NCBI GenBank assembly: GCA_005524015.1 | Contig: SULG01000009.1 | Coordinates: forward strand, 1-64,000 | From: Candidatus Jettenia ecosi | Lineage (GTDB): Bacteria; Planctomycetota; Brocadiia; Brocadiales; Brocadiaceae | Direction: 5' to 3' | DNA: 64,000 nucleotides | Shown: positions 19,466 to 30,003 of the stretch, piece by piece | Layout of the letters: every line of letters begins with the position of its first letter | Numbering within the stretch: the first letter of the stretch is position 1 | Position numbers and translations under genes: made by a program | Notes under the pieces: model-generated | Seen by the model: the letters and a program-made list of their open reading frames with translations, nothing else | Databases searched by the model: none | Told to the model about the DNA's origin: nothing

Positions 19466-20842
19466 ATGATTACAGCTATCACTGATATTGACCTTGATAA
19501 ATTGTTAGATACAGAATCAATATCAAGGGAAACAATTGCATATATAAGAGAACAGGTGTATAGTTCCAAAGAAAATAGAGAACGATTAGATAAAAAAATT
19601 GAGGAATTAAAGCTTGGTATTAATAAAGAGCGCGATAGTGCAAAATCAAAAGATTTAACGCTGTTATTCGGAATATGCAAGTGGATTACCGGAAAGATAG
19701 AAGAGGCATCAAATACTCTAAAAGAAGTAAAATCAAGAAAGATAGGATCGTATTATTTAGGGAAATGTTATCAGGAGCTTGGCGACTATAGTCAGGCCTT
19801 AGAGTGTTTCGGACGCTCCAAAAGAACAGATATTGAAGAATTTGATATTACTATGGATATTGCTGAGACAAAAAGAATGTCCGGAGACATTGAAGGTGCA
19901 TTGAAAATAATTAAGCGTTTTTTACCATCGCACGAAAATAACGCTGAGTTGCTTTATCAATGGGGACATTGCTTAGATGATCTGGGAGAATATCAGGAAG
20001 CGCATGAGAAGTATGAGCAGGTGCTCCAAATTGATCCAACTCATGCAAAGGCTCTTTTCCGTATAGCATTTAATTACGATACAGATGGAGAAGATGAGAA
20101 GGCTATTGAATACTACGAAAGGTGTACAAAACTAAATCCTACGTATAAAAATGCGTTTATGAATTTAGGGATATTGTATGAGGATAAAGGTGAATATGAT
20201 GACGCAGTATATTGCTTTGAAGCAGTTTTAGATGTTGAACCGACCAATCCTAGGGCATCTCTGTTTGTAAAAGATGCAAAAGCTTCAACAGCTATGTATT
20301 ACGATGAAGAGGTTTCGAAAAAACAAGGCCGGGAAACTGAAGTATTAAATATTCCTATTTCTGACTTTGAACTTTCAGTAAGAAGTAAGAACTGCCTTGA
20401 AAAAATGAATATCCGTACGTTAAAAGACCTTACACGAATTACCGAGGCCGATCTCCTCTCTTTTAAAAATTTTGGAGAAACATCACTGAATGAAATTAAA
20501 GCTATTTTATCCCAAAAAGGATTACGGTTAGGACAAGCATTCGAGAGTAATGGTGAAACTGAATTATTTGGCGATAATAAAGGTAAAGAGAAAATAATGG
20601 ATACCGTCGAGACTATTTCAGAGCTTGAACTTTCTACCCGTTGCAGAAATGCACTCTGGAAGGCCGGCATAGAAACCGTTGGGGATATTATAGAAAAGAA
20701 TGAGGCTGAGTTAATCCAAAAAGATATCAAACAAAATTATGTAGACGAGATAAAGGAAAGCCTCTCCAAATTCGGCTTAAGTTTAAAGGTAAATAATAAT
20801 ATGAGTGCAGAGACAGAGTTAGAAAATAGTTCTACAAAGTAG
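19466..20842 (+). CDS. TPR protein with two RNA-polymerase alpha-CTD-like domains
   Basis: 458 residues, ATG at 19466 after ACGGAGG. Residues 1-60 are helical and charged. Residues about 65-265 are tetratricopeptide repeats (for example GEYQEAHEKYEQVLQIDPTH and the next units). Residues 294-356 match the C-terminal domain of bacterial RpoA: ELSVRSKNCLEKM keeps the Arg and Asn that correspond to DNA-binding R265 and N268 of E. coli alpha, and NFGETSLNEI keeps the Asn-Gly-Ser of its second helix-hairpin-helix. Residues 382-440 are a second, more diverged copy (ELSTRCRNALWKAGIETVGD). It is cytoplasmic by composition and lies 58 bp before ruvA. It could bind UP-element-like DNA or contact transcription factors while the TPRs bind partners; that role is inference. 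Confidence 0.8.
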   Translation: MITAITDIDLDKLLDTESISRETIAYIREQVYSSKENRERLDKKIEELKLGINKERDSAKSKDLTLLFGICKWITGKIEEASNTLKEVKSRKIGSYYLGKCYQELGDYSQALECFGRSKRTDIEEFDITMDIAETKRMSGDIEGALKIIKRFLPSHENNAELLYQWGHCLDDLGEYQEAHEKYEQVLQIDPTHAKALFRIAFNYDTDGEDEKAIEYYERCTKLNPTYKNAFMNLGILYEDKGEYDDAVYCFEAVLDVEPTNPRASLFVKDAKASTAMYYDEEVSKKQGRETEVLNIPISDFELSVRSKNCLEKMNIRTLKDLTRITEADLLSFKNFGETSLNEIKAILSQKGLRLGQAFESNGETELFGDNKGKEKIMDTVETISELELSTRCRNALWKAGIETVGDIIEKNEAELIQKDIKQNYVDEIKESLSKFGLSLKVNNNMSAETELENSSTK

Positions 20843-20900
20843 TATATTTAGAAACAATTTTTGGATGACATACGTATAATATAGCAGGGACGATGCATAC

Positions 20901-21491
20901 ATGCTGGATTACATCCGAGGACGGTTGATTAGTAAGTCTCCTACTCGCTTAATTTTGGAAGTATTAGGCATCGGTTATCGATTACACATTCCCCTATCTA
21001 CCTTCGAGAAAATCCCTAACCATGGCGAAGTTACCATTCTTACCCAGCTATTCATAAGGGAAGACCAAATAAAGATGTTTGGATTTGCAACAGGAGAAGA
21101 AAGGGATTTATTTCAATTGTTGCTGTCCGTGAAGGGTATAGGACCTAATACCGCCATTACAATACTTTCTGGTAGTACCGTTGATGATATTAGACATGCC
21201 GTGATGCATGAAGATGTAAAGGCTTTAGAAAAAATTAAAGGGATAGGGAAAAAAACGGCTGAACGCATTATCCTGGAATTAAAGGAAAATGTTAAAGATC
21301 TGGCGAAGTCCATGCCTATTGGTATGAGTGTTCAACAAAGGGCGCTTATATCTGATGCTGTTATGGCTTTAATATCTCTAGGTTATGGACGAATGGTCGC
21401 TGAGAAAGCCGTAAGCGAGGCAGTTAAAAAATTACAAGAGATCGATACTATCGAGACGCTTGTCAGAGAAGCGCTGAAATATAAGGTTTAA
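20901..21491 (+). CDS. ruvA: Holliday junction DNA helicase subunit RuvA
   Basis: 196 residues, ATG at 20901. The N-terminal OB domain begins MLDYIRGRLISKSPTRLILE; two helix-hairpin-helix motifs follow (SVKGIGPNTAITILSG and KIKGIGKKTAERIILEL), then a short linker and the C-terminal three-helix domain (VMALISLGYGRMVAEKAVSE) that binds RuvB. RuvA recognises four-way junctions and loads RuvB for branch migration. ruvB follows after 41 bp; no ruvC is present nearby. Length is normal. Confidence 0.95.
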   Translation: MLDYIRGRLISKSPTRLILEVLGIGYRLHIPLSTFEKIPNHGEVTILTQLFIREDQIKMFGFATGEERDLFQLLLSVKGIGPNTAITILSGSTVDDIRHAVMHEDVKALEKIKGIGKKTAERIILELKENVKDLAKSMPIGMSVQQRALISDAVMALISLGYGRMVAEKAVSEAVKKLQEIDTIETLVREALKYKV

Positions 21492-21532
21492 TTTTTCGTA
21501 TGGCTCTGAATTATATATGGTAGGATTTAAGT

Positions 21533-22558
21533 ATGGTAAACGAAGACGTTTTATCCTCTACGGCCATAGTTGAGGATAAGAATTTAGACCTTACACTCAG
21601 GCCTAAACGATTTAATGATTTTATTGGGCAGGATCGCATAAAAGAAAACCTTCGTATTTATATCGAAGCTGCAAAGAAAAGAGGGGAATTTTTAGATCAC
21701 ATCTTATTCTCCGGCCCCCCTGGCTTAGGGAAAACAACATTATCGCAAATTATAGCGAATGAAGCTCATGCATCGATTAAAACGACCTCGGGTCCTATTT
21801 TAGATAAGCCTGTAGACCTTGCGGGTATCCTAACGAATTTGCAACAAGGAGATATTCTTTTTATTGATGAAATTCATAGACTTCATGCAACGGTTGAAGA
21901 ATATCTTTATTCAGCAATGGAAGACTTTACTATTGATATTATTATCGACCAGGGACCTAAGGCAAGATCAGTAAAAATCAAATTACCAAAATTTACACTC
22001 ATTGGATCTACTACCAGAGAGGGATTGCTTACAGCGCCTCTTCGTTCACGTTTTGGGGTGTTAGAGAAACTAGAATTTTATCCCTGGACTGATCTTTACA
22101 AAATTGTGCAGAATTCTGCCCGCATACTCTCTATTCAAATAGATGAAAAAGGAGCCGAAATTGTTGCAAAACGGTCGCGCGGCACACCAAGAATAACCAA
22201 TAGATTTTTGAGACGTCTTCGCGATGTTGCTCAGGTCCGTGGAAATGATATTATCAATGAGGAAGTTGCCAGAAGAGGATTAGAGATGTTGGGTGTAGAT
22301 GAGAATGGGCTGGGAGATATGGATCGCAAAATCCTGGAAACTGTTATTCGGTATGATGGTGGCCCTGTTGGCTTAAAAACTATTGCAGTTTCAGTAAGCG
22401 AAGAAGAGGATACCATAGAGGAAGTATATGAATCATTTCTGATACAAAGTGGATATCTGGATAAAACACCCCGGGGAAGAATTGCAACAAAACTGGCGTA
22501 TGAGCATTTAGGATATCAATACCATCCGGAAGCAGGGCTCCAGAAAAGATTATTTTAG
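21533..22558 (+). CDS. ruvB: Holliday junction branch migration ATPase RuvB
   Basis: 341 residues, ATG at 21533. [19 protein letters not shown] is the family N-terminus; [19 protein letters not shown] is Walker [21 protein letters not shown] Walker B, and [20 protein letters not shown] holds sensor 1 and the arginine finger. The C-terminal winged helix ends [14 protein letters not shown]. It is the hexameric motor of RuvAB branch migration. It lies directly after ruvA and 13 bp before queH, suggesting one transcript. Confidence 0.96.
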   Translation: MVNEDVLSSTAIVEDKNLDLTLRPKRFNDFIGQDRIKENLRIYIEAAKKRGEFLDHILFSGPPGLGKTTLSQIIANEAHASIKTTSGPILDKPVDLAGILTNLQQGDILFIDEIHRLHATVEEYLYSAMEDFTIDIIIDQGPKARSVKIKLPKFTLIGSTTREGLLTAPLRSRFGVLEKLEFYPWTDLYKIVQNSARILSIQIDEKGAEIVAKRSRGTPRITNRFLRRLRDVAQVRGNDIINEEVARRGLEMLGVDENGLGDMDRKILETVIRYDGGPVGLKTIAVSVSEEEDTIEEVYESFLIQSGYLDKTPRGRIATKLAYEHLGYQYHPEAGLQKRLF

Positions 22559-22571
22559 AGGAGTCGTTCGT

Positions 22572-23213
22572 ATGAATTTATTATTGCATATTTGTTGTGC
22601 CTGCTGCCTCTGTGCACCACTAGATGAACTGAGGAAGGAAGGTTTCAAAGTAACAGGGCTTTTTTATAACCCGAATATACATCCGTTTCTTGAGTTTAGA
22701 AAGAGATTAAAGGCATTGCGTGTATTTCAGGAAACTGATCCTATTCCGGTAATCTATTGTGAGAATTACGGCATAAAGGAATATTTGAAGAATGTGAATT
22801 ATGAGGGAAACGATCGCTGTGCCGATTGTTATGCCATGCGATTGAGATTTGTGGCTGCTTTTTCAAAAAAAAATGGATTTGATGCTTTTACATCTACCAT
22901 GTTATTTAGTGTTTACCAGAATCATGAGCAATTAAAAACACTTTCAGAAAATCTGGCAAGAGAGCATAATAGTAATTTTATTTATCGTGATTATCGCTAT
23001 TTATCTGAATGCAGTCATGATATTGCCAAAAGAAGAATGATCTATAGACAGGGTTATTGTGGCTGTATTTTCAGCGAATATGAAAGATATAAAGATACTA
23101 CCCGAGAGTTATACAAAGGCAACATTTCATATAGTAAAGAGGAGAAAAACACCGTAGAAGTTTTTAATACGGAAGATGATATATCGCAAAAATGTAACTG
23201 TTTTGGTGGATAA
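22572..23213 (+). CDS. queH: Epoxyqueuosine reductase QueH
   Basis: 213 residues, ATG at 22572 with AGAGGAG upstream. QueH (DUF208) performs the last step of queuosine synthesis in tRNA wobble position 34 and is unrelated to the cobalamin enzyme QueG. Signature cysteines: LLLHICCACCLCAPLDEL at the start, DRCADCYAMRL in the middle and GYCGCIFSEYERY near the end, holding an iron-sulfur cluster and active-site cysteines. Its gene is followed, after the SpoIID-like gene, by tgt of the same pathway. A 25-residue C-terminal extension (ending QKCNCFGG) is unusual in its extra cysteines. Confidence 0.9.
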   Translation: MNLLLHICCACCLCAPLDELRKEGFKVTGLFYNPNIHPFLEFRKRLKALRVFQETDPIPVIYCENYGIKEYLKNVNYEGNDRCADCYAMRLRFVAAFSKKNGFDAFTSTMLFSVYQNHEQLKTLSENLAREHNSNFIYRDYRYLSECSHDIAKRRMIYRQGYCGCIFSEYERYKDTTRELYKGNISYSKEEKNTVEVFNTEDDISQKCNCFGG

Positions 23214-23330
23214 ACACATGCATAGGGATTTTCTTGTTACAGAATAAGATATATCTGGTTGCATGGAAAATGGACTTATAATTTCTATGAAAAAATAGAG
23301 AGAACAAAACGATTAAATAAATTATCTTCG

Positions 23331-24539
23331 ATGACTCTGGATATAAAGGCTATGGTTAGGCCACTATTATTAATGATCGCCACCATGTTATCATCTATAG
23401 CTGGAGGAACGCCTCTTTCGTGCCAAAGAAGCGCTCCCGAAGTTCAAGATGGGGTTTATGATTATAAAAATCTTTTAGAAAAGAAACCTGTCATACGTGT
23501 GCTTCTTGTAAAGGATGTCCGAGAAGCCCGGTTAGCAATCGATGATTGTTATCAAATTATTGATAGTTTAGCTAATATTATAGATCAGGATCAGGGATTA
23601 CAAAAATCTACAATATCGATAAACAAAGGTAGTATTTCTGTAGGAAGCAAATATTACAATACCAACGAAATACGAATCACAACTCTGCGAGAAGGAAGGA
23701 TCGAATTTAATAATACACGGTATCGTGGAGAAATTAGGATTTTACAGCAACCTAATGATAGGTTTTCAGTCATCGAAGAGGTGGATCTCGAGAGTTTCAT
23801 TGCAGGTGTTGTTGGTAGCGAAATGCCAAAAGCCTGGAATGAAGAGGCGTTGCGTGCTCAGGCAATAATAGCAAGAACCTACGCAATGTATAAGAGAAAG
23901 GTAAAACAGGATAAAGCTTACCATCTTGATATGTTGGAACTTGCGTATCGTGGCATGTCAAATGAGACTGTGAGAATCAATAAAATAGTGCAAGAAACCA
24001 AAGGTATTATTATGGTATACAATTGGAATATTTTCCCTGCTTATTTCCATAGCACTTGTGGAGGCCATACGGAAAATTGCAGTCATGTATTTGGAGATGA
24101 TAGCATACCACCTTTAAGAGGCGTCGTATGCAATTATTGTAATAACTCGAAATATTCCCTATGGAGCAAGGATATTAGCAAATCAGATATCGAAAAAAAA
24201 CTAAAAGAAGCAAATATTTATGTTTCGAATATTCACACAATAAATGCTCTGGATCAGGGATTGGGTGAGCACTGTTCAAGGATTGAAATTATTTCAGCGA
24301 ATGGAACCAGAGAGATGAGCGCAAATGGTTTTCGGCTGCTGATCGGTCCAAATTACTTGTACAGCACCGCTTTTGATTCAAGAAGTAATGGGAAAAGTAT
24401 AACCTTTTCGGGGAAAGGTTTGGGTCACGGTGTAGGACTTTGCCAGTACGGCGCTCAAAACATGGCTAAAAATGGCTTTGGGTATGAATCTATTTTAAAA
24501 CATTACTATCCAAAGATAGAACTGGTTCGGGTATACTGA
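23331..24539 (+). CDS. SpoIID/LytB-domain protein, probably secreted
   Basis: About 402 residues from the ATG at 23331; the start is uncertain (TTG 23259 or ATG 23352 also possible). A hydrophobic segment (PLLLMIATMLSSIAGGTPLSC) near the start may be a signal peptide, possibly a lipoprotein type with Cys at GTPLSC. The SpoIID domain follows: FIAGVVGSEMPKAWNEEALR, then AQAIIARTYAMY, FHSTCGGHTENCSHVFG and the C-terminal GKGLGHGVGLCQYGAQNMA. SpoIID proteins are lytic transglycosylases on denuded peptidoglycan; outside spore formers they are thought to act in wall turnover or division. The Glu in VGSEMP would be catalytic. It overlaps no neighbour and lies 9 bp before tgt. Confidence 0.85.
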   Translation: MTLDIKAMVRPLLLMIATMLSSIAGGTPLSCQRSAPEVQDGVYDYKNLLEKKPVIRVLLVKDVREARLAIDDCYQIIDSLANIIDQDQGLQKSTISINKGSISVGSKYYNTNEIRITTLREGRIEFNNTRYRGEIRILQQPNDRFSVIEEVDLESFIAGVVGSEMPKAWNEEALRAQAIIARTYAMYKRKVKQDKAYHLDMLELAYRGMSNETVRINKIVQETKGIIMVYNWNIFPAYFHSTCGGHTENCSHVFGDDSIPPLRGVVCNYCNNSKYSLWSKDISKSDIEKKLKEANIYVSNIHTINALDQGLGEHCSRIEIISANGTREMSANGFRLLIGPNYLYSTAFDSRSNGKSITFSGKGLGHGVGLCQYGAQNMAKNGFGYESILKHYYPKIELVRVY

Positions 24540-25664
<1,125 letters not shown>

Positions 25665-25702
25665 TTTTGCGTTAAAAATTTTTAACAGTTAGGAGGAATA
25701 TC

Positions 25703-26059
25703 ATGTTTTTCTTGTTAGAGGCGGCCGGAAAGCAATCATCACCAGGTGGCATGTTGTCTATGTTGCTTCCCTTTATACTGATGTTTGTTGTGATGTATTT
25801 CTTAATCTTGAGACCACAGAAAAGAAAGGAAAGAGAACGCAAGGATTTACTATCAAAGGTCAAAAAGAGCGACCGGGTAGTAACAGCTGGCGGAATTCAT
25901 GGAACCATTACATCTGTTAGAGAAAACGAGGTTATACTTCGTATAGATGATACGAAAGATATAAAGGTCAAGGTAGATAGAGGTTCAATTGCTACCGTAT
26001 TGGAAGTCTCTCATGATGATGTAGAAGAGCCTAATGAAATCACAAAAGAAAGTAAATAA
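25703..26059 (+). CDS. yajC: Preprotein translocase subunit YajC
   Basis: 118 residues, ATG at 25703 with AGGAGG. One membrane helix (LLPFILMFVVMYFLILRPQ) followed by the basic RPQKRKERERK turn and the soluble YajC domain (VVTAGGIHGTITSVRENEVIL). It associates with SecDF, which is encoded 82 bp downstream; the tgt-yajC-secD-secF order is classic. A long acidic tail (DDVEEPNEITKESK) is unremarkable. Confidence 0.93.
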   Translation: MFFLLEAAGKQSSPGGMLSMLLPFILMFVVMYFLILRPQKRKERERKDLLSKVKKSDRVVTAGGIHGTITSVRENEVILRIDDTKDIKVKVDRGSIATVLEVSHDDVEEPNEITKESK

Positions 26060-26141
26060 TTAATATAATTATGTACTGTAAGATAAATCAAGTTTTTATT
26101 TATACTAAACAACGGAAAGGGAGCCTGTTGAGGAGAAACAA

Positions 26142-29100
26142 ATGACGAAAAATTTAAGGTGGAGGATACCTCTTATTATCATAGTTATTGCTATCGGCGC
26201 CATGATTTTGTATCCACCATCGGAAAAGGTATTAAAGAGGGAACAAGTCAAAGAGATTGATGGTAAGGTTGTAGATCGCACTATCTTAGAAAAATCATGG
26301 ACACGCGTTTTTGTGACAAACCCGACGATCCGGGAGACGACCGTACATGAAGAAGAAGTTAATAAAGATGGCAAAAAGGTAAGCACGAAGACCGTTGAAT
26401 ATGTATCGAAGGGTAAGGTTAAGCTTGGATTAGACCTCAAAGGCGGTTCCGAGTTGCTCTATAAAGTCAGAGTGGAAGAGAAAGAAGATCGTCCGGGGAT
26501 TACTAATGAAATTATTGAGGTATTAAAAAAGAGGATTGACCCGCAAGGGGTTATAGAATACAGAATTCAGGAGCAGGGAAGCCATCGCATACTTATTCAG
26601 GTTCCTGGTGCAACCCGGGCAGAGGTCGAAGGTTTAAAGAATCGAATTACCCGCCTTGGGAAACTTGAGTTCAGGTTGGGAGCTAGTCCTGATAGTCCTG
26701 AGTATAAAGATGCAATGGAAGGAAAACAAGTTCCCGGTTATTATAAACATTGGTTGCGAAAGAAAAAGGGAGAAGAGGGTGAGGCAGGTAAGTGGTTTCT
26801 TGTTCAGAATAAAATAGCAATTTCAGGAGAACATCTATCCAGAATATATGCTGATCGTAAGGGTATTGAGCCTGTGGTTGGTTTTGAATTTGATGCTATT
26901 GGCAAGTCTAAATTCGGCCAACTTACCGAGCGGAACATTGGTAAGCCTTTAGCAATTATCCTGGATGGCACTCTCTATTCAGCGCCAGTAATACGCGATC
27001 GTATTCCGGGGCAAGGGATTATTGAGGGAAGTTTCACTCAAGACGAAGTTAATGATCTTATTGCTGTAATGCGTGCGGGAAGTCTTCCTGCAGATCTTGA
27101 GCTAGAGATGGAAACCATGGTAGGACCTAGTCTGGGAAGGGATTCGATCAATAAAGGATTATTAGCCGGCGCTGTAGGCGGCGCCTTTGCCCTCCTCTTT
27201 ATTGGAATTTATTATTTAGGAATCGGATGGGTTGCTAACTTTGCAAATGTTTTGAATGTCTTTTTGGTAGTTGCAACGATGGTGTTACTCAATGCCACCA
27301 TGACACTTCCTGGTATAGCAGGTTTAGTGCTCATGCTAGGTATGGGAATTGATTCCAATGTGCTTATTTTTGAGAGAATTCGTGAGGAAAGAGCAAAAGG
27401 AAAGCCCAATCGTGCAGCCGTAAAGGCTGGATATGAGAAGGCGTTTTCAGCTATTTTTGATTCTAATGTTACTACGTTAATTACAGGTGTGATACTCGCT
27501 GCAGTCGGCACAGGCCCTGTAAAAGGCTTTGCATGGACATTAATCCTGGGCATGATTATCAACCTGTTTACAGCTATTTTTGTAACACGGGTTATGTATG
27601 ACTTTTTCATGGATTTAGGCTGGATAAAGAATTTTTCCATGTTCAAATTAATTGGTATTCCTCACATTAAATTTATTAATTATCGATATACTCTGGCGAT
27701 TATTTCCGGCATATGCCTTATTGGTGGAATGACCATATTTATTCTTCGCGGAAACAAGAAATATGATATTGATTTTACCGGTGGCACCCTGGTTCATTTG
27801 CATCTCAATAATCCAACACAACCTGGAGTTATAAGGAATGAGCTGGCCGAGACAAGTTATAAAGAGGCTGAGGTCCAGAGTATCTGGGCTGGTGAGAATT
27901 TAACGCAGTTTGTATCATCATCCAATGAATTCGGAATCCGAATAAAAGAATTGAACGACGAAAAGATAAAAGAAAAATTAACGGAAGATATAAAGGGCGC
28001 TTTAGATAAAGTAGGTTTATTTGCAGGAATTGATTTTCTTGAGCCAACAGTATTTAATCTTAAGTTGCAAAAGCCGATAGAGGAGAATTCGATTCGGGAT
28101 ATTCTCAAAACAGTTGGGTATGACCAGGAAGATTTACTATCGCTAATGCCTGTTGATCAGCCTGCAAAAAAATATGCGATAAATGTAAAAGGAATGGAAG
28201 ATGCCAAAAAGCGCTTACAGCTTGTTAATGCAGTTGTGGATAGATTAAAAAATAACTTACATTTTCAGGATGTTCATATAACGTTGTCTGAAGTCACTGA
28301 AATGGTATCGACTCAGGATACAGATATAATATCACCGAAGCCTTTCCTGAATGTGGAAGTTAGTGAAGCAATAGAACCAGCCCTTCTCAGTTTTGAATTA
28401 AACAGGATGGGATTTCAGGATGTTACCGTAAAAAAACAGTTACAAGATTCTGAAAAGACGCGTTCTTATAAATTAATGATCGAAGGTTCAAAAACAATTT
28501 TGCAAGATATAAAGCAAACAGTGAAGGAGCAGATCTCTCTACCGGGCATTTCTGTCAGAGATGATGCTATCCAGGTGGAATTAAAAGAGGGTATTACGAA
28601 AAAAGATTTTGTAGCTACGATTGAAGGAATTAAGCCTCTGAAAAATGATGTAAAAAGTATTTACGCACTGGATGCTCCCTCACAATTATTTACTGTTCAT
28701 GTACAACCCTTGAGCGCCGCAAAGGTGCAAGAAAAAATCCGAGAGGATATAATTAATACCTTTCAAGATAATTTGTATAAAGAGAAAATAAATGTTTCTT
28801 TTGAATTCATCGGGAACGTTTCTCAAGGCACACAACTTAGTGATACACAATCGATTGACGATAGTGTTCCACCAGCCTCATCTGCAGAAGCAATCCAAAA
28901 AAATGAATCAAATCAAGTACGGGCCCGTATGACTTTGTCAAAACCTTTAAAAAAGGGAGTTATTGAAGAGGCGTTAGCCTCGGCTGGCTACCCCAATATC
29001 CTCGGCGAAGGTTTGAAGGAAGGGCAAGAATATCAGGCCGTTTCTGTTGTTTTCAATGCTCAAGATGCAGAAACAATAAAAAAGACCTTAATGAATGCAT

Positions 29101-29732
29101 TCGAAATACCCCAGCCATTGAAGAGAATTGTTAGTATCGGTTCCACCGTTGCTGGCGAAATGAAGGGCCGGGCTATTCTGGCTGTGATATTTTCTTGTAT
29201 TGCAACGATATTTTATGTTTGGTTCCGGTTTGGAGATTTTCGATTTGGCTCATCCGCAATTGTTGCTGTTATCCATGATATTTTGATTACCCTTGGCGCT
29301 GTAGCTATAGCTGATTATTTATTTGGAAATATGAAGATCGACGGAGCCATAGTAGCGGCATTTCTTACGGTAATCGGCTATTCTCTGAATGATACGATTG
29401 TTATATTTGATAGAATTAGGGAAAATATGGGCGGACGAGGTAAAATACTCACACCTCAACTGGTTAATGATAGTATTAATCAAACTTTAAGCCGAACTCT
29501 TTTAACAGGTATTACAACTATTGGAGTATTGTTTGCTCTGTTCTTCCTGGGTGGACCAGAGATTCATGGATTCGCATTTGTTATGCTGGTCGGAATTATA
29601 ATAGGTACCTATTCTACCATTTTTATTGCATGTCCCATGTTGCTTAGATGGAAGGGTCTCTCTCTGGAAAGCCCGATGTTACCAAAGCAAAATTACCCAA
29701 TGAAAGGGAAGGAAGCCGCTTTAAGGCGATGA
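26142..29732 (+). CDS. secDF: SecDF fusion with greatly enlarged SecF soluble domain
   Basis: 1196 residues, ATG at 26142 after GAGGAG. The SecD half: first membrane helix 8-24, soluble P1 region about 90-325 (VKLGLDLKGGSELLY, SGEHLSRIYA), then five helices to about 490 with MGIDSNVLIFERIREE. The SecF half: first helix about 514-533, IDFTGGTL at 543, last helices from 1010 (IGYSLNDTIVIFDRIRENM near 1078). Known SecF proteins have roughly 100 residues between helices 1 and 2; here there are about 475 (535-1008), containing repeated strand-helix units at about 551, 638, 735 and 926. SecDF uses proton or sodium motive force to pull exported proteins. The extra domain may serve unusual cargo; that is inference. 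Confidence 0.93.
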   Translation: MTKNLRWRIPLIIIVIAIGAMILYPPSEKVLKREQVKEIDGKVVDRTILEKSWTRVFVTNPTIRETTVHEEEVNKDGKKVSTKTVEYVSKGKVKLGLDLKGGSELLYKVRVEEKEDRPGITNEIIEVLKKRIDPQGVIEYRIQEQGSHRILIQVPGATRAEVEGLKNRITRLGKLEFRLGASPDSPEYKDAMEGKQVPGYYKHWLRKKKGEEGEAGKWFLVQNKIAISGEHLSRIYADRKGIEPVVGFEFDAIGKSKFGQLTERNIGKPLAIILDGTLYSAPVIRDRIPGQGIIEGSFTQDEVNDLIAVMRAGSLPADLELEMETMVGPSLGRDSINKGLLAGAVGGAFALLFIGIYYLGIGWVANFANVLNVFLVVATMVLLNATMTLPGIAGLVLMLGMGIDSNVLIFERIREERAKGKPNRAAVKAGYEKAFSAIFDSNVTTLITGVILAAVGTGPVKGFAWTLILGMIINLFTAIFVTRVMYDFFMDLGWIKNFSMFKLIGIPHIKFINYRYTLAIISGICLIGGMTIFILRGNKKYDIDFTGGTLVHLHLNNPTQPGVIRNELAETSYKEAEVQSIWAGENLTQFVSSSNEFGIRIKELNDEKIKEKLTEDIKGALDKVGLFAGIDFLEPTVFNLKLQKPIEENSIRDILKTVGYDQEDLLSLMPVDQPAKKYAINVKGMEDAKKRLQLVNAVVDRLKNNLHFQDVHITLSEVTEMVSTQDTDIISPKPFLNVEVSEAIEPALLSFELNRMGFQDVTVKKQLQDSEKTRSYKLMIEGSKTILQDIKQTVKEQISLPGISVRDDAIQVELKEGITKKDFVATIEGIKPLKNDVKSIYALDAPSQLFTVHVQPLSAAKVQEKIREDIINTFQDNLYKEKINVSFEFIGNVSQGTQLSDTQSIDDSVPPASSAEAIQKNESNQVRARMTLSKPLKKGVIEEALASAGYPNILGEGLKEGQEYQAVSVVFNAQDAETIKKTLMNAFEIPQPLKRIVSIGSTVAGEMKGRAILAVIFSCIATIFYVWFRFGDFRFGSSAIVAVIHDILITLGAVAIADYLFGNMKIDGAIVAAFLTVIGYSLNDTIVIFDRIRENMGGRGKILTPQLVNDSINQTLSRTLLTGITTIGVLFALFFLGGPEIHGFAFVMLVGIIIGTYSTIFIACPMLLRWKGLSLESPMLPKQNYPMKGKEAALRR

Positions 29733-29800
29733 AAGACTAAATAACGCTATGATCATTACCGGATACAATTTGGATGTTTAACAGAAAGTAGGAAGTTAAT

Positions 29801-29839
29801 GTGAGATCATATTGAATTAAAATTATCATATGATCTCAC
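29801..29839. terminator. Hairpin after secDF
   Basis: GTGAGATCATAT at 29801-29812 is repeated inverted at 29828-29839 with a 15-nt AT-rich loop. It lies 69 bp after the secDF stop. A T-run is lacking directly after the stem, so it may be a processed or Rho-assisted end rather than a classical terminator. Confidence 0.4.
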
Positions 29840-30003
29840 GATTCTTCATTTTTCCCATCTGACGAAAAACAAGAGCAGGGAAGATATAACATGCATCTAT
29901 AATACTTCAGAAGAGTTCTAAGTTTCTTTGGTTTTGTGTAATTGATGAAAAGATGAGTTAATTTGTTTTGTCATTCCTATAACCTTTGAAAGGAATTAAG
30001 ACA

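Noticed and set aside
23331-24539. SpoIID-like protein as evidence for sporulation
   Set aside because: SpoIID/LytB domains are common in non-sporulating bacteria, and no other sporulation gene is present.
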